A stretch of DNA of 64,000 nt, taken from NCBI GenBank assembly GCA_009760855.2, contig WPIO01000033.1, forward strand, positions 2,931,501 to 2,995,500, given 5' to 3'. The position numbers and the translations under genes were made by a program. Shown here piece by piece: positions 41,469-53,400 of this stretch (position 1 is the stretch's first letter; every line of letters begins with the position of its first letter). Source of the stretch: Cristatella mucedo. Taxonomy: Eukaryota; Bryozoa; Phylactolaemata; Cristatellidae. The notes below the pieces were generated by a model that did not search any database, was not told the DNA's origin, and saw nothing but the letters and a program-made list of their open reading frames with translations.

Positions 41469-44400
41469 TGTGTCTGTGTGTGCGTGCGTGCATGTGTCTT
41501 GAAAGTGCAAGCCGTGCAGTAAATTATGCTTACTCTTTGTGGTACCTGGTTGCTGCAGAGACAATGCAAGCATGGCTGCCTACACCAACTGCAAAGCCAG
41601 AAACATGTGGCATGAAAGGCTAGGTGGACCATCCAACACTTGGCTCAGCTGCACCCCGCCAGTAGTTTGTGGGCCCACTGCATGTGCATGCTTGCTCGTG
41701 TCTGCAGCCTTGTGTACAATCACTGCTGCATCGCTTTTTTAAGAGATGATCCCTTCGAGCTAGTGGCACAAGTCAGGCTTTCACTGAGAGACTGCAAGGA
41801 CTGCATTGACACGCACGAGCTCACCTTTGCGAGCGAGCACGGTGAGCGGCATGCAGCAGTGTCTCGCCTGTCGTAACCAGCAATAGTGGCTGGCGACTAA
41901 GCAAGTGCCCTGTCGGCCGTGGTAGAGCCAGGGGCATGGGACATTTCCACCCCATCCCCCTTCAGCATAGCAATCACCTGGGCCGCCCCCTATTCCTAAA
42001 TCCCATCTATTAGTAAGTGCCCCTACCATCGCCAACGACGAAATTATGTCTTAATTCCACTTGATGAGCAACCGCCAAGTTCGTGCCGAATAGACACAAT
42101 GATTTTGTGCTATTAATTTTCATTAATTGTGGGTCACTGCTTACATAAAAACCTTTCCCCATACATAAAAATGTTGCACGTCTTGCCCCCTAGATGAAAA
42201 TCGTGGCTCTTCCACTGCCTGTCGGTGTAGATATGTGAAAACCAGTCTATTGCTAGGACTCTTCCGATGCTATCCGCCCACTATGCTGCCACACGCTGCC
42301 ATTAGAAGCCATTCGCATGACTCAATTTCTTGCCTTTTTGGCGTTCTTGTACATATCCTTCTTGGCCCTCCAAGTGCACTAACAGCCTTAGCAATCAGAC
42401 TGTCGATCCTCCTTATCTACTGAAAAAGCTTGTGAACAGCATGCACGGCATTTGAACAGATAGATTAGACCAAACTGGCACAGCTTCCAAAAGGTTGCCA
42501 TTTAGCAAAAGAAGAACTGTTCTAGTTTTATTGGTACCTTTCTCTCTTTGCCAATGCTTTTCTCGTTAGCTTGTAGTGATGATGTTCAAGATCGGTTGTT
42601 TTATTTCTGGATTACAAGTCTGCCTTAACTAATGAAACTGTGCCCATGCCTTGTAAAACTTGCAGCCCATCAGTGATGTAGCATGACTAGTTAGTGCTAT
42701 GGGTAATGCAGCTGGATGATTTTGTTCAACCTGTACATGTACATCCACTTTATGTTGCAGTGACAAGCCTGCCGCTATCAGGCAGTATCAGCTGTCGTAT
42801 AGTAGCACAGCCACACAGCCTTACTAGAGCCACGGTCTCAGGTTACCTCTTGGTTAAGGTAGGTCTGCCATGCATACTTTGTCTTATACATGAAAGTTGT
42901 CAAGGTGATTGCATCTCATAGTGAGACTCTGGCTCAGAAGCCTTTGATGAATGCTTGTGCTCTAAGAAGAATTGGTCATGATTTAAAAATATATATATAT
43001 GTTAAAGTAAATAGGCTCACTAATGCACGTCAAATGAAATATGGAGGTCGTGTGAAGGGCACGCCAAGCATTGGTTTTTGCATCCATTAAGAATTTAAGC
43101 ACTTTGATGCCTGGCAACCACTATGCTCCCATATATGGCCATGCCGACAGGGGATTGGATATTACATAATAATAAATTGTGTCTTTCATAGCAGTATTCT
43201 ACTCATTAAGAGTGCTTGCAGGACTGCTTATGTAGCAATTAACAGTGCAGTGTAAAAACTGCAAAAGCCGTGCTTAAAAGATACCTGGTCTGTGCATTGT
43301 CGTTGCTTCAGTGTGTTAGTCATTGGACCATTCAGCAGTATGATCATTTATGGCTAGCCTCTTTTCTCTACTTCCAAGAAATGAGTGTATCAGTCTTCTG
43401 TCTTGAATGCACTGCATCAGATGCAATGCTTACACTCCTATGCCTGATAGGTCACGATAAAAGCCAGATAAGTTATTTTTAATTTCTGCTCTATGTAATC
43501 AATCGTTAGCAATCTTTTCTGGGCTACAGGGCTGCTTACTCTTCCATATAAATGTCTGCATGCGTGAATATAACTAAGTAAAGTCTATAGTTCACTGCGT
43601 GAGTGGGGTAGTTGGATAGAAAGTAAGATAAAAAGATAGATATCCAGCAGCACAGACAGGGGAAAGCGGAGAGGGGAGAGACAGGGGGAAAAGGGGGATA
43701 GAAGGGGATCTTATTTTTGTCATGGCAGTATGCTGCCTAATGGGCGATCTTCACGGGACAAAGATTCAACCGTCAGGTTGTTGGCGGTCAGTTGGACATA
43801 GCCACCCCAAAGTCTCTGTTGCAGTGATTTTAATGCAGTGAATTTAACAGCCTCAGGATAAAATCAAAACCAAGTTTGCGCTGTCGTATCCTCCCTATTT
43901 TGCTCTAGTGAGTGTGGCCAGACTACTTCGTGCACTGCGTGAGATGTGTGTGCTCAGAAGTATGTTTAAGAGATTTGGTGCCAAGTAGTGGTTTTAGGCT
44001 TACTGGGTGGGATACATCCCGAACCGACTCCGTCCCACATATGTGCTAAGCTCAGAAAATATCGGAAGTATTGCATAAGATATTGGCCTCTGGCATACGG
44101 CACTGAAAGTCACTTAAGCTCTGACTGCGATGCAGTCAGAGCTTCGTAGTGTAACTGCCAGGTTTTTTCTCTTGATTTTGCTGAGTTAAATGTGGAGATA
44201 AATATCGAGTGACTTTTGTGTTGGTATGTGCCTGACTCCTCACTTGAAGCCCTGTGGCATTAGTTCTTTGTACAAAAGAAATAGAAATCGCACTGACATA
44301 CATCGTCTAACTGTGAGGGCTCCCTTTTGCACAGCCATCTCCACAACATTCCGTTTGTGTCTGAATGATATGAGTCATTGAAAATAATGTGATCTGTGGG

Positions 44401-47400
44401 TTTCCAACATAATGTAGCTGCAAGTGATTATTCTGGATGGATATCATTCGACTGATTGAAACTGGGCCTGAAGCTACAGCTTGTCTTCCTTGTAAGCAAC
44501 TCACTTGCGATCAATCCTACTCAAGAATCAAGGGCAGTCTATGTGGCTCAGGCTATATCTGTATAAAAACTTCATTTTTGCATGGCAATGCACCAATGAT
44601 TTATATGAACAAATATAGTTCCATTATGAAAACGTGTTTATTCTTAAATGACAGCTTTAATGAGGAAGGAAAGAACAAGATATACTGCTTACGTAAAACA
44701 GCAGCTTCATTTGCCGATGATTTAGCTATCTGGAGATGTGACACTACTAGAGAGGATGGTCAGACATGCTCTCAATTTGTATGTACATATGCTTTAGGCC
44801 CTCAGTAGGCATGCGAACCTCATTTGTAACTCACTGCTTGCTGATCTACAGTCTAACATCTGCATTTGATTTTTCCTGCATGCTACAGCCTTTTATCATC
44901 ATGTGTACTTGCCCTTGGCAATGTATAAACTATTCTGGAAGATTATTAGTCTTTCAGCTACCCGAATATCAATGCAACAGGCAGGCTCTTTTAACTTTTG
45001 TTTAGAAATTCCTTATTTGGCTGCAAATGTGCTACTAACTAGTTGATACTTAGGAGAGTTGATCATAGAAATTCATCTTGGGGCTTAGGATAGTAATAGC
45101 TTGAACCAGTCAAATAATATTCATCGTGGAAATCTTATTTCAACTGGTGCATTGTATTCCTGCAGCTCACTAAGCCTCTTTAACCACTTGAAAAGCAAAA
45201 ACGTCCAACCAATACTAACGTTTCATTACCAAGAAACCCTTACAGAAGCACGTGAAGCCTTTACTTTAGCCTTCATTAGCTTAAGTTCCTGGGTTTTGCT
45301 TTATGGTATCTAGAGTTCATATGCGCACACCACAGCCGGCGTTATCCACATATTGTTCAGTGCTGGTAGCTCTCATTCGGTGCAAGTTTGCTCGAGCTGC
45401 AAATTATCTTTGTCTGAGACTGGCGCCGAATTCCCGACGAATCTCCGAATTGACATGCCACGACCCAGTTGAGTCAACTAATGCATACTTGATGATTGCA
45501 TGTTAACATTTGCATGCTAGTGCACAACAATCACTGCACGGGGTGGTGGATGTTGCAAGCCCATCTAAGAATGGCCACAAAATGGCCTGTCGTTCTGTAA
45601 AGCAGCTTCAATTCATGCAGTTGCTTCAATGCGTGTGTACCAGGATTATCATCTCCTGAGTGCTTGCAATTGCCATTTGTTACCGTGTGTATATTTGCAC
45701 TCGGCACCTTGACGTTGTGCAGGAACCTGGCTCTTGGCGCCGGCGCTGGTGTGTACTGCAGAGGCTTTGCATCTCGTGCTGGTCCACTCCGTTTGAAGCA
45801 GACTTGCTGCATCCGCCAGCACTTGAAGTACCCATAACTAAGGTATGAGGACTGGTGATGAATCACACCCACGAAAGTGACCCAGCGGCAACCAAAGCCA
45901 TTGGTCTAGTGAAGTCGTAACTGAGGCATAGCTGCCATGCTTCACAATGATTGGACCTGCCCAAGCATGCTGTGAGCTAGCATTGCTGTTGCTCTACATC
46001 GTTGAGTTCTTGACTGGATAGACACCTGCTAGCTTAATGAAATCGCCCGGAAAGCTAGTCGACAGCATCAGAACCACTTGTCGTAGGATTTCATCATCTC
46101 CGATGCCGATCCGACATCAGCAGACAGGCCACTAATGTTTCACGTCCGGAGCTTGAAAGACGACAGCTGTGAGTACAGCTTGGCATCAGAGAGTGCCGAC
46201 GATCTGGCCATGTGGTGGGATGGATTTCATCAACATCTCCTCGATCAGGGTACATGCATATGCTCCTGCAGCTGCTTATCTAACACCCTGTCTGCAGGAA
46301 TGCGCGACCGCTCGTTAGACGACCATATCAGCTCCACGGTCAAATCTGCCTTTTTTCAGCTTCATAATATTGCTAAAATTCGGGCTTGTTTAGATAAAGA
46401 TACCACGTCTAAGTTGGTCCATGCATTCGTGGCATCTCGTCTCGACTTCTGCAACTCACTGCTTACTGGCCTACCAGCATGTGCGATCAGGAGATTGCAG
46501 CTGGTGCAAAACTCCGCAGCTAGGCTTGTCTGTCGTGAGCGTCGCAGTTGCCACATCACTCCACTTCTCGCCGACCTGCACCGGCTACCAGTCAAGCAAC
46601 GGATCGAATTCAAGGTTTTGTCGCTCACTTTTAGGTCACTTCATTCTATTGCTCCAGCCTATCTCTCCGACATACTCCCCCATCAGGCCAAGCATCGTAC
46701 CACCCGCTTTTCGGAATCCAACAGTCTACGAATACCTCGTACAAACCTCAAATCCTTTGGAGACCGTTCATTTAGTTCGTATGCTCCCAAAGCCTGGAAC
46801 TCTCTCCCGACCTGCGTCAGAACATCCCCTGACCTGACCACATTTAAAAGGAACTTAAAAACACATCTATTTAGGACAGCATTTAGTGGGTCCCTATGAT
46901 TCGTCCTTCACATGTTTATGCGTGCTGACACTGTGCATGCTGCCACTAACCACATTTGCATGCTGACCCTGTGCATGTCACCCCTAATCATGTTATTCAT
47001 TTTGTTTGTTTTTCAAGCATGATTTTACTTACCATTTAATTGCATTTCCCTTTGCAGCAAATGTAAAGCGCCTAGAAAGAGATTAAGTTTTCTGAGGGCG
47101 CTTTATCAAGTACATTATTATTATTATTATATTATTATTATAGGAATAGGACAGCTGTAAAGATGCTTGCCTTTAGTGTCAGATGCCTTTGTTCTTCCTT
47201 CATTTGTCATAGGTATTTCACAATTTACTCTTTTTTTTACCGATGTAATCGCAAAACACGATCAGTGGTTTTATTTATATGTACAGCTCTGCTCGTGCTC
47301 AGATCCCTCCTTGCCTTCCAACCCAACCCCTTGGGGTACATAATCAACGAAAGATTGGCTGATCAAGCAACCTCGTTTATATAGGTGCAGAAGAGCTCTG

Positions 47401-50400
47401 GTGGCTGTCACCACGTTTTTCAGTGGGCGATAAAGGACTTCCTGCTATGTGACTCGAACCCGTGCCGTGCGAAGGTTGAATACCTTACACCTGGCCTAGA
47501 TCCTGGGGCATTGCTGACACCTGCCATTTGACATGTGGATGGAAGCAAACTTTCTCAAATTGAATGATGATACAACTAACTTACTAGTTCTGGGAGAGCC
47601 ACTCGGGAATTGTAAGCCTAACCCTAAATGGAATCGGCCAGCACATGTTCTGTTGCATCTGCATACAGTCTGGGTGTCCTCTACCAAAGTGACCTTTCTC
47701 TAGATCCTCTGAAAAGTGCTAGTTTTCCTAGATCTCTCAGGAGCATGTGACATAACTGACCAGAAGATTGCTCTGCAGCACTTCACTACACACCTTGTAT
47801 CACTGGCACAGTGGTAAACAGGTTTAGATCCTACCTCAGTGATTGATGTCAGACTGAAGATGTAAATGTCTATAGGTCATCCAGAGAGCAGTTGGAATAT
47901 AGGATGCCTCAATTTGGTCTTAGGCCCCCTTCTTTTCATTATCTATACTTTTCATGTGACCGATGTCATCACAAAACATGGTCTAGGCTTTCATCTCTAT
48001 AACTCCACACTTTACTTCGACCCTTCCGAGCCTCGGTCTGCTTGCAACTCATTTAATTTCCTGCATCAACCACATTTGCACTTGGATGGCTACTAACTTC
48101 CTAAAGCTTAATGATGGTAAGAAAGACCTAACAGCTACAGGCAAATCCAGTGTCACCCTCAAAATGGAAGGCTCACTCTAAAGAACGGTTCATCTAGCAT
48201 CACTCCGGTGATCTCTGCCTGTCTCTTAGGCATGCTATTCTGAAACGACTTGCCATTTGATGAGCACATTGTCTTCATCGTCAAGTCGACTTACTTCCAG
48301 CTGAGTAAATTCGCCAAAATCAGGGCCTGCTTAGACAAGAGTACGACAGCCAAACTAGTTCACACATTTGTGACATTGAATATAGATTATTTCAATACCC
48401 TTTATTCGGGACTCCCGACCTGTGCCCTTAACCGTCTGCAATTGTTGCACAACTCAGCAGCTAATCGTGTCTCTTCAACAGCATAGCAGCCTCATCAGTT
48501 CACTTCTGCCTGAGCATCACTGGCTCTGTATCAAACATTGAATTGACTTTACGGTCCTCTGTCGGACTTACAGGTCGCTTTACTCACTTACACCAGCAAA
48601 CCTTTTGAATTCCTTGCTTCTCCATGGTGCTCTGGCTGTAGTTTGATTGCCGCACTGCACAAAACACCAGCCGACGAGCAACAGTACCAGTTCATTCGAC
48701 TACGCACCGCGCTAGGGGAAGCACCACTGCCCTCCTGCAGCCGTTCGTCTGCTTCTGGGTACCGGTACGCTGCGCTCTAATTCGTTAGCGTTGTTTCTAA
48801 CGCCTAGCTGCGCTCCGATTGGCTAGCCGGTGGTCGGGAGTGCCACCCAGCCTAGTACTGGCAGACAACAACATTTAGGCACGGTACTGTCACAGGCTGG
48901 GGTATGCATAAACGAAACCACACTGATACCACATGCAAAGCGTCTTCCAGTTGTCTCACCGTTATTTGCACTAAACTGGAACCTTTCAGTGATCGAGCTT
49001 TCAGCTGTATGCCCCAGAAGCCTGGAACTTACTTCCGGCAGCTGTCACCCCCTGCATTGACTTAGCATCATCGGAGTGTCAGCTAAAGAGGCATGTGCTT
49101 TGGTCAGCTTTCCCTTCGCCCCAGTGAAATTGCCTTTTTTCTCCGGTGTGATTTTCGTACTTACATGTGCATGGTCACTGAATGTTACTCATCATGGGTC
49201 TTACCAACCACTGGCCCTAGATATTTTTTGGGTGCTTGTCTAAGGACGATCCTTGCATTTCATTATACCTTGGTTATTGCTTCTCTTCTGCTATTCTTGC
49301 AGGGAGTCTTAATATGCCCAAACAGAGATTCTGTTCTCTTAAGGTGGTTTACCGACTACATATAGTTCTCTTTTTATTTAGATGACCTCCATCAGCTCCC
49401 CAGTCTAATTTTCTTGCTGTTAACTACGTACTGTTGTAAATATTTGTATCTCCTTAGATAAGAATACTACAACCAGTTGTGTGAATGCATTTTTTGCTTC
49501 CCGTCTAGATTTCTGTATCTCACTACTCACAGGTCTTCCTACCTGTGCAGTAAGACGTTTACAGTCGTTGACAGACTCTGCAGCTAGGCTAGCCTGTCCT
49601 CAACGTCGAAATTTTCACATTGTACCACTTCTCACCGACCTGCACTGGCAGCCCGTCAAGCAGCAGTTCGACTTCTAGGCCTTGTCACTCACTTTTAGGT
49701 CCACGACCATCACCTGACCTGGCGACATTTAAAAAGATGCTATTCACACATTCCCCTCACAACATTTACTCTGTCTATGAATCATATTTAAATAGTAAAC
49801 GTGAGCTGATTAAATAGACTCATGCTATCACTGAGCTTTGACACCATCCTTTCCAGCATATGCAAAGTGCCTTGAAAGGGATTTGGTTCTTTTGAGCTGC
49901 TAGGCAAACGACTTAATATATAATATAATTCATTTGTATAGCGACTTATTTCAGTTAATATATGGAAAGTCCAGTGACAGACATGAGGGCTTTATTTGCA
50001 CCATCAAGGCAGTTCTGTTCGTCCAGCCTTGTTTTCGGTTTACCGTCTTCTGCTGGGATTACCGTAGACCTATGCCTTAGGAGTATTAAGAAACCACATG
50101 CTCTCTTTACAGAAATGTGAAGTCAAAGCTGTGCTCGTATTTTCAGTAATGATTATTTTTTTGGTGTAAATTTGCACTGAAATCGCACGATAGGAACTGT
50201 TCTGTAATGGCAGATGCAGCCTATATTTATACAGCTCTGCTTTTGCTTACTCAAGCACCGCCTGTTGACCTGTATCAGTTGGTCCGACCAGCAACCTTTT
50301 ATCTGTGCCACAGTCATACATTGAACTAATGTCCTGAATAAATTATGTACACGGAACCATTTGATCGAGCTTCCTTTGCCACAAGTGTAAAGTACCTAGA

Positions 50401-53400
50401 GAGAGATTGAGTTCTCTGAGGGTGCTATAACGAGTGCATTATTATTATTATTATGGAAGCTTTCATGCATGAGCACTGCACCATTGTCATAGCCACTGTT
50501 GTTTGCAGCTTTGCTAAACGTCAACTTCGCATAGTCACAGTCAGCTCACATTACAGCATTTTTCATTCACTTCCATCGTTGATTGTCTTTCTGGCATGAA
50601 ATTTCTTGTATGCTGCTTGTAAGAAATCTCTCATGATTGCAAGTTTGCAGCCAATTGACATGTTCTACTGTATCAAACAGGGATTCATTAGTCGTCAGTC
50701 AGCCTAAGAAAGTAAAGAATGGCATCATATATCAATTAAATATATAATGATTATCCAAATGCAATATACCATGCACAAACTGCATCCAGGAGATTTCTTT
50801 GAAAAGTTTTTGTTGCAGAATAATACATTCAGCTCATTTTACAGTTCGTTTTGCATTCTTTTAATGCTTGCTGCAACCCAGATGTGAGCGGGGCTTCAAC
50901 AACTTGCAACCTGCTTACTTTAAGCTTGCCAACTCATCTTTCTTTAGTTATCTGGGGCCATGCTTGTGAAAGCCTCATGAAAATCAGAGCGCCGGCTACA
51001 TCAAGACCTTACTTGACTAGCCGAGCACGGGCATACTCCCTGTACGACAAGAGCGTGACAAAGGGTAGGTGGAGCCAATGTTTATATGTTCTTGATTTGT
51101 ATGCTGCTGCAAAGAGAGCGACCGCAGGCTTGATTCATGTATGGCTATTTGAGGTCATGATCCCACCCACACACTATGTGCCTGCCAGCATCTGTTGCTA
51201 CCACTGAGCATGCACCTCAATCAAGAGTTAATATCCGAGGACAGAAATTATACCTGCCCTCTTTGGTTAGGATAGAGAGCTTCCCCAATCAGTCAGGGTC
51301 TAGCATTGCTCTGCACTGTCAAGAATATGAAATAGTTACAGATTAAGTATTCCTAGTTTCAAGCCCACATACTGATCGAGCACAACAGATTCACAATCAG
51401 ACACCAGTTTAGTGACTTCTTGAAGGATCGACAGGTCTGCCGTCCTGTTTAAGTGGCCACATCATTAGGCTTGACAAAGCATACTAACTGATGTATGGTT
51501 TGTCGTCTATTCACTGCAAGTGCATATGTGTTAGTATATCGTTTGACTGTTGAGATTTGCCTTCGGCAAGTGGCTGTTGAAGCCATAAACTAGTGCTTTA
51601 GCATCATGCTACTGTTCCAACCACATTTAAAAAAGAGAGCAATTAATAAGGCTATTTACAAGACAAGCAGCTCAATTAAAATCCATAAAAGAAAAAAGAA
51701 ATCATAAAAATCTCTGTATCTATCAATTATTGAGTTTTTGCTCTTTCCTTTTTGAGATAACCCTTTGCTCAGAGGCTGCTTGAGTTCCTCCTGGTCGGCA
51801 TAGTGGCATGCAGGAAACCGTGTACCTATTGTAGCCTTTACATTGTGCCGGCAATAATTTCGGTGAGCTATAAGTTTTCCAATATTGGCCATCCAGTTTT
51901 TTGCTCCTGTTCCAGCATTTATAAAAATGGCTAAATACATGCAAGCATCGTAAGCATCGTGCGAGCATGTGGATGAATTGTCACAACTTCATCACGATCC
52001 ATAACTCTTTTCCAGCCCACTTGATGCACTTGGCAATGAGGAGGGCTCAGTCCGAGTCAAGCTAGAGCCCAACTAGTGAGCCACATATCGATTCTCCAAA
52101 ACCAACTGCTGTACTCTTACTTGTGATTGCTATGAAATCTTGCTCGCTTAACACTTTGTGTAACAGTTAGCCATCTGGCAGCTTGCTTTGTCTGGTGACA
52201 GCTGTCAGCTAAATATCGGTGAAACCTAGCTGTCATCTGCTAGAACAAAAATCGCACTTCCATTCCCAAACCGAACACCTAAGGTATGTTTGACAGGCTT
52301 AGAACTTTTGGATAGAGAATGCCTTGGTGGAAGCTTGGATTACTCCCACAGTTTTTGACTCGACACCCAGCCTTCGTTCGTTTGTCCATATCTCCAGTAG
52401 ACCCTGCCTGGGCATTTTCACCTGTAACAACCACACTGGATATCTGGATAGCTGCCACTTGTCACTCGAAGAATGGGCTACAGAATTGCTTTTTGGCGTT
52501 TACTTTAGAAAGGGCCACAGGCGTCTGGAACTCATTCGGGCTCGATGGTTGTTATGCTTGCTCTTAGGAATGGGAGTAGTTAATGGCCTGTCATCGGTGC
52601 TACCAAGCAAGTTGCATTGGTGGCCAACTAGGTGATGCTTCATGAATAGAGTAGTTTTGTGATATACATAGCTGGCTTTAAATTATGCAGGCAAACTTCT
52701 TAATTTGGCTTCTTAATCTCACTGAGTTGTTACTGGATCAGGGAAATCAGATCCTTAGGCACCTGACTACTAGAGATGCATTTAGTCTGATTGAACTTGG
52801 TGGCCGATCAGTTGGGATAGCATGTGCCCTGTCTACCAGAGCTCACTGCTAGCTTGTGGATCTGGGATTTCCTCCACGTTGATTTCAAAGATTTACTTGT
52901 ATTGGCTTATTTAGAATAAAACTCGAACAGCTGCTTAGCAACAATGCTAAGAATGCCTTTTTGGAGTTCTGCCAATGCTGAGCATGAGATTACTCGGTTT
53001 GATGTTGATCTTCAATTTTTCTGTACGCTCGCAGAAATTCAGAGAACCAGCAACAACTCGACAGGTGCCGCAGAACAACCGCTGTCAGCACTGTTCAATC
53101 AGTGCATGGCTGCCGACAGCCATAACCGGTGGCAAACGAGTCGGCAAGAAAGTTTCAGTAACATGTCCCTCTAGGTTTGCAAGAAGCCCAGCAGCTTGTC
53201 TCTTGATACAGCCCTCCTCTTTGCTGGAGCTTGATGTCGTCGTACGACAGGCTGCTATGAAAAGCTACCCTTGCACCGACAACAAAGGACAGCAAAGACA
53301 TTGAGGATGCCATTCTTGACAGGAGGCACCGGCTTTCTCAATCAGTGCCCACACCTGGCCTCCTTGTCATCCTCATCTTTAGCTGTCAGGCTGTCAATCC

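Noticed and set aside
41180-41632. 147- and 134-codon frames with (VC)n or (TH)n
   Set aside because: Translation of a TG/CA microsatellite; the same holds at 554, 6307, 8539, 61329 and 63731.
52319-52635. Two overlapping frames of 82 and 103 codons in intron 10
   Set aside because: No motif, no matching splice phase, and exon 10 already joins exon 11 in frame.
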